From Chlamydiales bacterium (lineage in GTDB: Bacteria > Chlamydiota > Chlamydiia > Chlamydiales > Simkaniaceae), in contig JACKPR010000003.1 of the NCBI GenBank assembly GCA_024233395.1, forward strand, positions 124,001-188,000: a stretch of 64,000 nt of DNA. Direction: 5' to 3'. A program made the translations under genes and the position numbers. Under the pieces are notes generated by a model. That model saw only the letters and a list, made by a program, of their open reading frames with translations, searched no databases and was not told the origin of the DNA. Shown piece by piece: positions 16,433 through 25,712 of this stretch (positions are counted from its first letter, which is position 1; each line of letters begins with the position of its first letter).

Positions 16433-17692
16433 TTAGTCTTCATATTCTCTGATTTGTTTTGCATGAGTTTCCTTGATAAAAAAGGAAAAAATTAAAGCGA
16501 TCAGAAGATAAACAGGAAGGCGAATCAATGAGATCTGATAATCATGAACGGTAAAATGGGCTCCGTCCTTAACTTTTTCACCGACTTGTAAGAATACTGC
16601 AACTAATGACTGACTAATCGCTGCAAAAAAGGCGTAAAAGGTGTTGACGATGCTAATAGCTGTTCCTGTAACTTGTGGGGGGTTTTGCTCATGAACAGAA
16701 ACGTAGCCGAGATTGACATTGGATACTGCAAATCCCAGCATAAAAAAACAGACTGCTGTGACTTGAACTCCAATATAGGGTGGATAGAGGATGCAGATCA
16801 TCATCAGTAGAGTAAAGCCCACTCCCCAAGGAATAAAGATTTTCCGTTTTTTTAAAGAAGTTGATAGACGTCCAAAATAGATGGTTCCAATGGAATATCC
16901 AATGACAAAAAGGGTATTGAAAAGGAGTGCTAAATTAATAGGGATATTATAGACAGTTTTAAGAAAAGGGGTAGCCCAAATCGCTTCGAAAGCAAAGATA
17001 GGACCAATCGCAAGGCCTACAGTGATTCCGATAATCCAAACCTGAGAATTATCAAAAACGTGTTTGATTTGCTCCCATAACTCTTTTGTATTAATTTCTC
17101 TTTTTTTAGGAGCATCTCGAACGATGAGATAATAGAGACAGGCTAGTACAATCCCTCCCATACCAAAAGAAAACATCGCATTTTTCCAGTGAAAAAGGGT
17201 TGATAGATAATTGAAGAAAAGCTTCAGAATAAGGATTCCTAATGATCCCATAGCGATAAACATTCCAAATAGAAAAGCAAAACGTTTTTGTTCAAACCAG
17301 TTTGCGATGAGTTTGAGGGCATTCAAAAATGAAAAAGCTGCTCCAGCTCCCATAATAACGCGGGCAATTGCCATTTGAAAAGGAGAAGTAGTTTGGGAAA
17401 AATAAATCGCTCCCAAGGCGCAAATAAGGAGTCCGAGGGAGGGGAAAAAACGTGAACCAAACCGATCGATAAGAAGACCTATTGGGATTTGAAAAAAGGC
17501 AAATGCATAAAAAAATCCGGCAAGAGCATAGACGTAGTGAATCACGTTGTTCTTATTTCTATCGATTAAATCTGTGATCTCTGGGGAGGATTGAAGCGTG
17601 AAAGCATAGGCATTAAAGAGAGCGCTTAAGAGGAGAATAATCCATGCATGGTATGAACGGGAATGTTGGGATTGATTTGCCTTATCCTTCAT
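16433..17692 (-). CDS. Major facilitator superfamily transporter
   Basis: The 419-residue protein has about 12 hydrophobic spans in two halves. The loop between spans 2 and 3 carries the MFS motif A in the form GLLIDRFGSRFF (near residues 73-84), and a G-x-x-x-G-P-like stretch occurs in span 4-5. Such MFS members in obligate intracellular bacteria include metabolite and phosphate-ester carriers, but nothing in the sequence fixes the substrate. It follows the DAHP synthase gene by 45 bases on the same strand and may be co-transcribed. Confidence 0.85.
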   Translation of the reverse strand: MKDKANQSQHSRSYHAWIILLLSALFNAYAFTLQSSPEITDLIDRNKNNVIHYVYALAGFFYAFAFFQIPIGLLIDRFGSRFFPSLGLLICALGAIYFSQTTSPFQMAIARVIMGAGAAFSFLNALKLIANWFEQKRFAFLFGMFIAMGSLGILILKLFFNYLSTLFHWKNAMFSFGMGGIVLACLYYLIVRDAPKKREINTKELWEQIKHVFDNSQVWIIGITVGLAIGPIFAFEAIWATPFLKTVYNIPINLALLFNTLFVIGYSIGTIYFGRLSTSLKKRKIFIPWGVGFTLLMMICILYPPYIGVQVTAVCFFMLGFAVSNVNLGYVSVHEQNPPQVTGTAISIVNTFYAFFAAISQSLVAVFLQVGEKVKDGAHFTVHDYQISLIRLPVYLLIALIFSFFIKETHAKQIREYED

Positions 17693-17737
17693 ATTTTTCT
17701 TTTAAAGAATGAGAGAATTATTGTCAGTAGACACTCT

Positions 17738-18742
17738 CTAGTGGTGTGAAAGTTGCATCGACGGAAGGGATTGATAAGCCCATAGGATGAGTTCCTCTGT
17801 TGTTTTCCAATCTAAGCAGGGGTCGGTAATAGAAAGAGCATTACCTCCTTGAAGATGGCTTTCCAACATCATTCCCATGATTACATCATTTCCTTCAGCA
17901 ATTTGTTCTAAGACTGCACAAAAAGCGAGCTGTTGTTTTTGGGGGTCTTTTTGAGAATTTCCGTGAGCACAATCAACGAGAAGGCGAGAGTTGAGGCCAT
18001 AAAGGCGTTGTTTTTGAATGGCTTCATAAATTGATAAATGGTCATAATTTGAAGAGGTCAGAGATCCTCTTAGGACAACATGGGTATAGGGGTTTCCAGA
18101 AGTTTTCATCGAAGAGATTCTTCCCTCTCCATCAATCCCAATGGAAGCTTGTGGATGTCTAGCAGCTAAAGCACCACAGATAGCATTATCAATCGTTCCA
18201 TCTGTTTCATTTTTGAAACCAATTGGCATCGGGAGATGAGAGGCCATTTGTCTATGAATTTGTGAAGGAGATGTCCGTGCTCCAATAATTCCCCATGAGA
18301 CAAGATCTTGGGTATAGGCAGGGAGAACGGGATCGAGAAATTCTGTAGCAATTGGAATCCCCATTTGAACAAGTTTTATAAGAAGTTCCCTTGAATCATA
18401 AAGGCCCTTTTCAATTTCATAACTTCCGTCAAGAAGGGGATCGTAAAGAAAACCTTTCCATCCAAATTGGGTACGCGGTTTTTCTAGAAAAACACGCATC
18501 ACAATAAAAATCCTCTCATCAACTTTTTTTGAGAGTTCTTTTAAGAATGTGGCATATTCTAAAGCGATTTTCGGGTCATGAATCGAGCAAGGACCAGCAA
18601 AAATGACAATGCGATCATCTTCCCCCCGCATGATATGTTCTCCGGTTAAACGCATCAGAGAAACGTTTTTTTTCTCTTCTTTTGAGAGGGGAAACGTTTC
18701 GATAAGAGTATCAGGGGTTGGTAGAGGTGTTAAGAAACTCAT
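17738..18742 (-). CDS. 3-deoxy-7-phosphoheptulonate (DAHP) synthase, AroG/AroF type
   Basis: The enzyme condenses phosphoenolpyruvate and erythrose-4-P in the first step to chorismate. Motifs of the class I-alpha family are clear: GPCSIHD, MRVFLEKPRTQFGWKGF, DPLLDGSYEI, the ARTSPSQIHRQMAS stretch, PIGFKNETDG and VDCAHGNSQKD. I choose ATG 18742 (MSFLTPLPTPDTL) because the family's N-terminus begins about there; a GTG at 18793 would add 17 residues. Which E. coli isozyme (and feedback inhibitor) it resembles cannot be told. Its product pathway feeds menaquinone synthesis encoded at 57-64 kb. Confidence 0.93.
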   Translation of the reverse strand: MSFLTPLPTPDTLIETFPLSKEEKKNVSLMRLTGEHIMRGEDDRIVIFAGPCSIHDPKIALEYATFLKELSKKVDERIFIVMRVFLEKPRTQFGWKGFLYDPLLDGSYEIEKGLYDSRELLIKLVQMGIPIATEFLDPVLPAYTQDLVSWGIIGARTSPSQIHRQMASHLPMPIGFKNETDGTIDNAICGALAARHPQASIGIDGEGRISSMKTSGNPYTHVVLRGSLTSSNYDHLSIYEAIQKQRLYGLNSRLLVDCAHGNSQKDPQKQQLAFCAVLEQIAEGNDVIMGMMLESHLQGGNALSITDPCLDWKTTEELILWAYQSLPSMQLSHH

Positions 18743-18826
18743 GAAGCAGTGTTTAATTACCCTATTCAAAAAAGTTTGATCATACCATAGCACTCTTTTA
18801 TTATTGCTTCTTTTTTTGTTGTGCTG

Positions 18827-18855
18827 TGGAAAAGAAAGAACGAAGGATTTATAAT
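18827..18855 (+). promoter_or_regulatory. Predicted promoter of the AGCS symporter gene
   Basis: TGGAAA (18827-18832) and a perfect TATAAT (18850-18855) are separated by 17 bases, about 37 bases before the ATG at 18893. Confidence 0.5.
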
Positions 18856-18892
18856 AGATCCCATATATTTTTGAAACGATATGATTTAATAC

Positions 18893-20323
18893 ATGGATGC
18901 AATAACTCAGATCATTGATACCCTCAATGATATTATTTGGGGGCCACCCCTCCTTATTCTTCTTGTGATTGTTGGTGTTTATTTAACGATCCGGATACGC
19001 GGCCTTCAATTTCAATATTTGCTTTATGCCCATAAGTTAGCTTTTAGTCGACATGATGATGAAGCACAAGGGGATATTAGCCACTTTCAAGCACTGATGA
19101 CAGCCTTAGCAGCAACGATTGGAATTGGAAGTATTACAGGGGTCGCAACGGCAATTGCTCTTGGAGGATTGGGTTCTCTTTTTTGGATGTGGGGAGCAGC
19201 TCTATTTGGAATGGCAACGAAATATGCTGAGGCAATCTTAGCGATTAAATATCGTGTGACTGATGAGAGTGGAGAGATGTGTGGTGGCCCAATGTACTAC
19301 ATTGAGAAAGGGCTTCGTTGGAAATGGCTGGCTGTGATTTTTGCCATTTTGGGAGCAATCACAGCTTTAGGGACAGGAAATATGGTTCAAGCAAATTCCG
19401 TTTCTCTAGCTCTTTCAAGTTTTTTTAATGTGGATCCTGTTTGGTCAGGAATCGCTCTGGTGATCATTGTTGGAGTCGCTCTTATTGGAGGGATTAAAAG
19501 TATTGGAAAAGTTGCAGGAATTTTAGTTCCTGCTATGGCTGTTTTTTACATCGTTGGAGGGCTCATCATCATTGCACTTAAAATAGAAGAGGTTCCTGCT
19601 GCTTTTGGCGTTATTGTCCGTTCTGCCTTTAATGGTCAGGCTGCTGTAGGGGGTTTTGCTGGAGCAACCGTTATGATGGCGATTCAACTCGGTGTTTCAA
19701 GAGGGGTCTTCTCCAGTGAAGCGGGACTCGGTAGCTCTCCGATTGCAGCGGCTGCAGCAAAAACTGATACCCCTGGTCGTCAAGCTCTTGTTTCTATGTG
19801 TAGTGTTTTTATTACAACAGGTGTTGTCTGTACGATTACCGGTCTTGTGATTGCTGTTTCAGGAGTTTTGGGAGATATGGGGCCAGATGGAAAGATGCTA
19901 GATGGTTCAGCTATGGCTCTTAAAGCCTTTGATAATATTATTCCTTATGGAGGCTTTATTGTTGCTATTGCTCTCATTCCTTTTGCCTATTCGACGATTT
20001 TAGGATGGGCGTATTATGGAGAAAAGTGTGTAGAATATCTCTTTGGATATCGAGCAACGAAAGGATACCGTGTTATTTATACATTCCTTGTTTTTCCAGG
20101 AGCAGTCTTAGGTCTTAAACTGGTCTGGGGATTTGCAAATATGATGAATGGTTTAATGGCCTTTCCCAATCTAGTTGCTCTTTTTGTTCTTGCTGGAGTC
20201 GTTTCAAAAGAAACACACTTTTTCAAACACCTTTTAAAGAAAGAAAAGTTGGAGAAAAAACGTGCAAAGTCTCGAGACAAAAAGAATGCGCCTCCGCCCC
20301 CTATTAAAGAGCGACGTCGCTAA
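18893..20323 (+). CDS. Sodium:alanine symporter family (AGCS) amino acid carrier
   Basis: The 476-residue integral membrane protein carries typical AGCS segments: the N-terminal IIWGPPLLILLVIVGVYLT, ALAATIGIGSITGVATAIALGG with the Na+/substrate-binding turn, GGPMYYIEKGL and the G-x-F-S-S-E-A-G-x-G-S signature (GVFSSEAGLGSSPIAAAAA). It should import alanine or glycine with Na+. The C-terminal 45 residues form a Lys/Arg-rich cytoplasmic tail. The last 62 bases overlap the next gene in another frame. A Na+ symporter fits the Na+-type proteolipid of the V-ATPase. Confidence 0.93.
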   Translation: MDAITQIIDTLNDIIWGPPLLILLVIVGVYLTIRIRGLQFQYLLYAHKLAFSRHDDEAQGDISHFQALMTALAATIGIGSITGVATAIALGGLGSLFWMWGAALFGMATKYAEAILAIKYRVTDESGEMCGGPMYYIEKGLRWKWLAVIFAILGAITALGTGNMVQANSVSLALSSFFNVDPVWSGIALVIIVGVALIGGIKSIGKVAGILVPAMAVFYIVGGLIIIALKIEEVPAAFGVIVRSAFNGQAAVGGFAGATVMMAIQLGVSRGVFSSEAGLGSSPIAAAAAKTDTPGRQALVSMCSVFITTGVVCTITGLVIAVSGVLGDMGPDGKMLDGSAMALKAFDNIIPYGGFIVAIALIPFAYSTILGWAYYGEKCVEYLFGYRATKGYRVIYTFLVFPGAVLGLKLVWGFANMMNGLMAFPNLVALFVLAGVVSKETHFFKHLLKKEKLEKKRAKSRDKKNAPPPPIKERRR

Positions 20324-20783
20324 TCTCATGAAAATATTCTCAGATCCGGTTGCTATGGAGTTTTATCTTGGAACAAAAGATGAAGCCGAAGCCAATGCTT
20401 GGATTGAGCGTTCCCAAAAACGTTATGAAGAAATGGGAATTGGTTTTTTAGCATGTGAGCTGAAAGAAACAGGAGAGTTTTTGGGAATTTGTGGCCTTCT
20501 ACTTCAACCGGGTATCAATGGGCGTGACGAGATTGAAGTGGGCTATCTTTTTGTTCGGAAGTTTTGGGGGCAGGGATTTGCAACAGAAGCGGCTCGCGCT
20601 TGCATGGATTATGGATTCCATCAAAAGGGGTACACAAGAATTATCTCTCTTATCGATCCTAATAATCAAAAATCCATTCGTGTAGCTGAAAGAAATGGAC
20701 TAAAAAGGGAAGGAAAGACGATTTTTAAGGGGCGTGAAGCAGCCATTTATGCAGTGACCTTTAAAGGAAAAAAAGTCGTTTAA
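20262..20783 (+). CDS. GNAT family N-acetyltransferase (RimJ/RimL type)
   Basis: The 173-residue product has the RimJ-like opening ETKRMRLRPLLKSDVANLMKIFSDP, the central EVGYLFVRKFWGQGFATEAARACMDYG (acetyl-CoA binding loop R-K-x-W-G-Q-G-F-A-T-E-A) and the late NQKSIRVAERNGLKREG segment. It would acetylate a protein N-terminus or small amine. The start is GTG 20262, preceded by TTGGAG at 7-base spacing, which places 62 bases inside the symporter gene; the start is supported because the conserved domain begins within a few residues of it. Confidence 0.88.
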   Translation: MQSLETKRMRLRPLLKSDVANLMKIFSDPVAMEFYLGTKDEAEANAWIERSQKRYEEMGIGFLACELKETGEFLGICGLLLQPGINGRDEIEVGYLFVRKFWGQGFATEAARACMDYGFHQKGYTRIISLIDPNNQKSIRVAERNGLKREGKTIFKGREAAIYAVTFKGKKVV

Positions 20784-20821
20784 GAAATCTATCCCGAAAT
20801 AAAGGCTTTATTAGATTTCTT
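20782..20821 (+). terminator. Hairpin after the GNAT gene
   Basis: AAGAAATCTA (20782-20791) pairs perfectly with TAGATTTCTT (20812-20821), starting at the stop codon, with a 20-base loop and a short T-run a few bases downstream. The long loop makes it a weak candidate. Confidence 0.4.
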
Positions 20822-20837
20822 CAGTTTTTGAACAAAT

Positions 20838-20849
20838 GTTTTAGCTATA
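20838..20849 (-). repeat. R1 core, inverted
   Basis: GTTTTAGCTATA is the exact reverse complement of the 12-base R1 core TATAGCTAAAAC found at 15398-15409 region, 34668-34679 and 41049-41060. Only the core is conserved here. Confidence 0.45.
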
Positions 20850-20969
20850 CCCTCAATTCATCTAATTTTATTTAAGTATTTGATTTTAAATAAGATGCAA
20901 AAACACCCCCTCATAACATATTTATATTTCACTTATAACTAGTTACTTATGAAATAGTAAAATTATTTA

Positions 20970-20998
20970 TTGAATTTAATTAAATTTTGTTTTATAAT
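20970..20998 (+). promoter_or_regulatory. Predicted promoter of the 611-aa orphan gene
   Basis: TTGAAT (20970-20975), 17 bases, then a perfect TATAAT (20993-20998). Transcription would start about 80 bases before the ATG at 21084. Confidence 0.65.
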
Positions 20999-21031
20999 TA
21001 ACTAATTAAAGAATAGTTATTAAGATAAATT

Positions 21032-21063
21032 GGGGAGTCAATTCTATTTTTATTGATAACCCC
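21032..21063 (+). promoter_or_regulatory. Leader hairpin upstream of the 611-aa orphan gene
   Basis: GGGG (21032-21035) and TCAAT (21038-21042) can pair with ATTGA (21052-21056) and CCCC (21060-21063), forming an interrupted stem around a T-rich loop inside the predicted 5' UTR. It ends 20 bases before the ATG, which lacks a good Shine-Dalgarno sequence. A regulatory role is only a possibility. Confidence 0.3.
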
Positions 21064-21083
21064 TGTAACATTTTAAGTAAATT

Positions 21084-22919
21084 ATGTTTGGAATAGCAAT
21101 AGACAGCTCTGAGAATCAAATTGCACCGTTCTCTCCAATTTTTTCGGATGGTGAAGAATGGGTGCGGAGTTCTTTGGTAAAAAGAACGCCTGAAGTGATT
21201 GATTTAAGTAGTCCTGCGACTCAAGACCTTTCTGGTTGCGCTTATGTCGCAAAGAAAGTGGCGTTCCTTTTTGTTAAATATGTTCTTGTTGCTCCCGTTT
21301 TGCTTTCGTTGTCCCTTGTTTTTAATACGGTAACGATCATTCCTAAACTTTATAACTATTTTTCTGTTAACAATCTTAAACAAAAAGTAGAAGATCATAA
21401 ACGTCGGGTTTTACAGACAGCACTTGATGTGCAGATTCATGGAAAAACCATGAAGCAATGGACATATGGAGAATTAATTCGTATGACTGCAAGATCTTAC
21501 TTAGTAAATATTCCCAAAAAACATCGAGTAGAAATCCGACAATTTATTCACGATGTTAAAAGAATAGAATACGATATTCGTTATGGGAGAGATACTTCGG
21601 AAATCCGAGAAGATATTGATCAACTCATGGGGTCTAATATTTATCAAGCACTCAAGGAAACAGACCATCCTGCTGTTGAGTTTTTACAAATCCTTTGTAT
21701 GAAATACATTGGAGGAAAAGGTACAGAAGAGAGTGATGTATTTGAAGAATATGGCCGCGAAGTTGTAGGAGATCTGGATGGTAAGACAGAATTCACCTTA
21801 GGAGAATTAGCTGATGTCATGGATGAGCGGACTGGAGTCGGGGTTTTTGGTGCGTATCAAAGAAATGGTCTAGCTTCTACGATTATCTGGGTCCTTTCAC
21901 ATCCATTTGATTTTTTACGCTCAACAACTGATGAATGGGATCCTCTTGTATTCAATAGCCACGAAGGAAACCCTGATGTTTATGGTTATGACTTTGTTCT
22001 TCCAAAAGCGAGTGATCCATCTGGCAAAGAAAAACGGATGCACTTCTATTATGGACCTGGTCCAACAGGAGATCGCCTTTATAATGAGGGCTATTTAGTC
22101 TATCTGGATAAAAAAGGTCTTTTCGAAAGACGAACGAATCATCAAAATCTCCATCATCGATCAGAGGCTTTGAGAGTGTATGAAATGCGGCGCTATGAAG
22201 AAGCTCATCCAGATTCGCTTCGTTTTCTTTCTTTAAGCTTTGATACCCCTTTGATGAAAACTCCTCCTAGATTGCATCAAGAAGGACCTGTTCAACATTT
22301 TATGAGCGCATTAAAAGAGCATTATTGTGAAGAACGAGCACATCGTGTCATGCATGCTGATCCTGAAGTAGAGAATGGTGTTTACATCGGTCCTGACGTA
22401 TTAGGAGATAAAGAGGTAGAAAGAGCCTTAACTGTTTCTGAAGAGATCTTTTCAAGATTATCTGAAGGTAATGATTATTGGGATCAGCTTATGAGTCAGG
22501 GAGCTGAAGGAGAAAAAAGGCTAGCTCGTATGATGATTCTAGGAACTCATGGTGTGATTGGGTTAGGATCTATTTATAAAGCGCTGCAAGATTCTCCAGC
22601 TTTTGATGAGAGGTTGGATGCTGACCTTGCAACATGTCGAGCGAGTGGCGCTTGTAAGCAAGATATTGACCGAGCTGTTGTAGAGAATATCACTGAAAGG
22701 ATTTTCTTCCGACTTCTTACCAATGATGGGCCTATCACAAAACAAGAACTTGATTCGATTGTAGGGGCTGTTTTAGCTAGAGCCTATATCGTCGAAGGAA
22801 GACTCATTCAGTGGAAGCGTTATGAGATTTTAAGTGATCTTTTACACTTTGTAGGAACACCTGAAAATACAAAGAAACTTAGCGCTTGTTTAAGAGGCTA
22901 TGTTGCTTCTATGCCATAA
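21084..22919 (+). CDS. Large protein of unknown function with one hydrophobic region (611 aa)
   Basis: The product has no signal peptide. A long hydrophobic stretch at about residues 54-90 (VAFLFVKYVLVAPVLLSLSL and onwards) could form one or two spans, resembling the bilobed hydrophobic domain of chlamydial inclusion membrane proteins, though position and length are not decisive. The rest is soluble, with acidic helices, a conserved-looking block around residues 285-400 (HEGNPDVYGYDFVLP..., FYYGPGPTGD, LHHRSEALRVYEMRRYEE) and a helical C-terminus with scattered Cys. I do not recognise a family. It has a near-consensus promoter and no obvious operon partners; valS converges 3 bp after its stop. 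Confidence 0.7.
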   Translation: MFGIAIDSSENQIAPFSPIFSDGEEWVRSSLVKRTPEVIDLSSPATQDLSGCAYVAKKVAFLFVKYVLVAPVLLSLSLVFNTVTIIPKLYNYFSVNNLKQKVEDHKRRVLQTALDVQIHGKTMKQWTYGELIRMTARSYLVNIPKKHRVEIRQFIHDVKRIEYDIRYGRDTSEIREDIDQLMGSNIYQALKETDHPAVEFLQILCMKYIGGKGTEESDVFEEYGREVVGDLDGKTEFTLGELADVMDERTGVGVFGAYQRNGLASTIIWVLSHPFDFLRSTTDEWDPLVFNSHEGNPDVYGYDFVLPKASDPSGKEKRMHFYYGPGPTGDRLYNEGYLVYLDKKGLFERRTNHQNLHHRSEALRVYEMRRYEEAHPDSLRFLSLSFDTPLMKTPPRLHQEGPVQHFMSALKEHYCEERAHRVMHADPEVENGVYIGPDVLGDKEVERALTVSEEIFSRLSEGNDYWDQLMSQGAEGEKRLARMMILGTHGVIGLGSIYKALQDSPAFDERLDADLATCRASGACKQDIDRAVVENITERIFFRLLTNDGPITKQELDSIVGAVLARAYIVEGRLIQWKRYEILSDLLHFVGTPENTKKLSACLRGYVASMP

Positions 22920-22922
22920 TAA

Positions 22923-25667
22923 TCAATGGTCTTCTAATTTCTTTTCCGCTTCTTCGAGCTGAGCTTTTGTTTTTTCGACAAGTTCTTTAGGAGCTCTTTC
23001 AACAAAATTAGGATTATTCAGCTGATTTTTAAGAGAGGCAATTTGTTTTTCCAGTTTTTCTTTTTCCTTAGCAAGACGCTCTTTTTCCCTTTCTTGAAAT
23101 TCTTCAGGAAGAGGAATAATGATCTTAAAATCTTTTACTGAAGCAGATGCGGTGAACCCTTTCGGTGTTTCTTTAGGGTTAAAAGTAAGATTTTTTATCC
23201 GAACAAGAGAAACAATAATGTCTTGGTGCTTTTCTACAAGAGCTGTTTTTCCTTCAATCATCACATCTGTTGCAGTTGTTGGAGGGAGTTTCATCTCAGC
23301 ACGAATATTTCGTATGGCATAGACAACTTCATTCACAAAAGCAAAGGTTTCTTCTGTTTCAGGCGAGATATCTTCTTTTCGGATGACTTTAGGATAAGGT
23401 GAAACAACGCAAGCAGGAGATAAAAGGGCCTGAATAGCTTCTTGAGTATAGGGATCTGCCTGAGATTCTTTAAGTCCTGGGAATTTTTCCTTAAGTAAAT
23501 GGAAGATTTCTTCAGTGATAAATGGAGCGATGGGGTGCATCAGGCGAATGGCTGCAAGAAGGACAAGTGTCAAAACCTTTTGCTTGTTTTTACTATCGCC
23601 ACCTTTTCCAAAAAGGGTAGGTTTTGCCATCTCAACATAGTAGGCGCAGAACTCATCCCAGAAAAAGGTATAGCTTCTCATTGCAGCACGGTCAAAGTGA
23701 TAGCCATTCAGATGGCTTCCCATCTCATCAATTGTGCGGTTAAGGACCGATAGGATCCACCGATCATCAAGCCCTAATTCACCCAGTCCTTCCATAAGTT
23801 CATCTGAGGTGATGGTAAGATTCATCAGGACAAAGCGAGCACCATTCCATATCTTGTTGGTAAAGTTCTTAAACTCTTCAAAACGGCGTCTATCAAGGTC
23901 AATTTGAGGGCTATGGGTTGCGCTTGCAGATAAAGCCATGCGCATGGCATCCGCCCCAAAAGTATTAATGATCTCGATGGGGTCTATCACATTTCCTTTA
24001 GATTTAGACATCTTTTCCCATTTTGAGTGGATATCCTTTCCTTCTTCTTCATGAGAAACATAAGTAATGCCTCCATCCTTGTTTTCTCTCCAATAGGACT
24101 TTCCAAAAATAAGACCTTGAAGAGAGGTTTCAGGAAAAGGAACTTCTCCGGTTACATATTCTCCCATCATCATCATGCGAGCGACCCAGAAAAATAGAAT
24201 ATCATGGCCTGTTACGAGAACGGAGTTAGGATAAAACTTTTTGAGTTCATTCGTTCGATGAGGCCAACCGAGTGAGCTAAAGGGCCAGAGGGATGAAGAG
24301 AACCAGGTATCTAAAACATCAGGGTCTTGAGTCCATCCATGGGGGGATTTTTCAACTTCAGGAGGTTTCCCTTCTCCTTCAAAGCAAATGACCTTACCCG
24401 ATTCATGGTACCAAATGGGGATGCGGTGCCCCCACCAAAGTTGACGGGAAATACACCAGTCGCGAAGGTTTTCAATCCAATGAAAGTAGGTGTTCTCCCA
24501 ATTTTTTGGGATAATTTTTACTTTGTTTTTTTTGACAGCATCGATGAGTTTTTTCTTAAAAGGTTCCATTCGAATGAACCACTGCTTAGAAAGGTAGGGT
24601 TCGATGATGGCTTTTGAGCGGTAAGAAACGCCCACACGGTGGGTATAGGGCTGAATTTTCTCTAGATAGCCTAGCTCTTCCATCCGTTTGACGATGCGTA
24701 GGCGAGCTTCTTCCATCGTGAGACCTTCAAACTCTAGGCCATTTTCATTCAAAGTTCCATCACTGTTTAAAATATTAATCAGAGGAAGATCATGCCTTTT
24801 ACCAAGCTCCCAATCATTGGGATCATGAGCAGGAGTGATTTTAACGACTCCTGTTCCAAATTCAGGGTCGACATAGGTGTCCGCAACAATGGGTAGTTTT
24901 CGATTGACAATAGGGAGAATGACATTTTTCCCAACAAGGGCTTTGTAGCGGGGATCTTTGGGAGAAACAGCGACAGCGACATCCCCGAGCATTGTTTCAG
25001 GGCGCGTTGTTGCAATGGTTAGATGACCTTCTCCCTCTTCAAGAGGGTAGCGGAAGTGCCACAGTTTTGTCTCTTTTTCCTCATATTCGACTTCGTCATC
25101 AGCAAGGGCCGTTTGGGTCACAGGATCCCAATTAACCAAATAGTCCCCACGATAGATAAGCCCTTCATCAAACATCTTTTTAAAGAGGGTCCGAACTGCT
25201 AAATTGGCCTCTTTATCCATGGTGAAGCGCTTGCGCATCCAATCACAAGAACATCCGACTTTCTTTAATTGGTCGATGATCCGATTTTCAGATTTTTCTT
25301 TCCACTTCCAGACATATTCGAGAAATTCTTCTCTTCCATAATCAGCACGACGCTTTCCATGTTTTGCAATCAAATCTTTTTCGACAACCGTTTGCGTTGA
25401 GATTCCTGCATGATCGAGACCTGGGACCCATAGAACTTCATTACCTTCCATCCGCTTCCATCGGATCAAAACATCCTGCAGAGTACTTACAAGGGCATGT
25501 CCCATGTGGAGAACCCCTGTGACATTCGGCGGAGGCATGACGATACAATAGGGGGGGCGATCCGATAGAGGATCGGCATGAAAAAAACCTTTGCGTTCCC
25601 AGAAATCATACCACTTCTGTTCCACGAGGTCAGGGTTATAGGCTTTGGGTAGTTCTTCTTCACTCAT
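22923..25667 (-). CDS. valS: Valine--tRNA ligase
   Basis: This class I synthetase charges tRNA-Val. The 914-residue product has the HIGH motif as HMGH (residues 54-57, in PPPNVTGVLHMGHAL), the CP1 editing domain with ATTRPETMLGDVAVAV, the KMSKS motif in WEKMSKSKGNVIDP, the anticodon-binding domain, and the C-terminal coiled coil typical of ValRS (Lys/Glu-rich last 75 residues). It lies downstream of the desaturase and pknD genes on the same strand. In C. trachomatis valS (CT302) and pknD (CT301) are direct neighbours near the V-ATPase operon, a grouping kept here except for inserted genes. Confidence 0.97.
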   Translation of the reverse strand: MSEEELPKAYNPDLVEQKWYDFWERKGFFHADPLSDRPPYCIVMPPPNVTGVLHMGHALVSTLQDVLIRWKRMEGNEVLWVPGLDHAGISTQTVVEKDLIAKHGKRRADYGREEFLEYVWKWKEKSENRIIDQLKKVGCSCDWMRKRFTMDKEANLAVRTLFKKMFDEGLIYRGDYLVNWDPVTQTALADDEVEYEEKETKLWHFRYPLEEGEGHLTIATTRPETMLGDVAVAVSPKDPRYKALVGKNVILPIVNRKLPIVADTYVDPEFGTGVVKITPAHDPNDWELGKRHDLPLINILNSDGTLNENGLEFEGLTMEEARLRIVKRMEELGYLEKIQPYTHRVGVSYRSKAIIEPYLSKQWFIRMEPFKKKLIDAVKKNKVKIIPKNWENTYFHWIENLRDWCISRQLWWGHRIPIWYHESGKVICFEGEGKPPEVEKSPHGWTQDPDVLDTWFSSSLWPFSSLGWPHRTNELKKFYPNSVLVTGHDILFFWVARMMMMGEYVTGEVPFPETSLQGLIFGKSYWRENKDGGITYVSHEEEGKDIHSKWEKMSKSKGNVIDPIEIINTFGADAMRMALSASATHSPQIDLDRRRFEEFKNFTNKIWNGARFVLMNLTITSDELMEGLGELGLDDRWILSVLNRTIDEMGSHLNGYHFDRAAMRSYTFFWDEFCAYYVEMAKPTLFGKGGDSKNKQKVLTLVLLAAIRLMHPIAPFITEEIFHLLKEKFPGLKESQADPYTQEAIQALLSPACVVSPYPKVIRKEDISPETEETFAFVNEVVYAIRNIRAEMKLPPTTATDVMIEGKTALVEKHQDIIVSLVRIKNLTFNPKETPKGFTASASVKDFKIIIPLPEEFQEREKERLAKEKEKLEKQIASLKNQLNNPNFVERAPKELVEKTKAQLEEAEKKLEDH

Positions 25668-25712
25668 AAGAGAACGAGTTTACTCGAATTTCTTTGAAAA
25701 ATCTACTCATTT

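Larger units (their letters stand above)
20784..21083. other. AT-rich intergenic region upstream of the 611-aa orphan
   Basis: These 300 bases hold no gene. They contain the 3' hairpin of the GNAT gene, an inverted R1 core (20838-20849), a promoter (20970-20998) and a leader hairpin (21032-21063). Confidence 0.6.
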
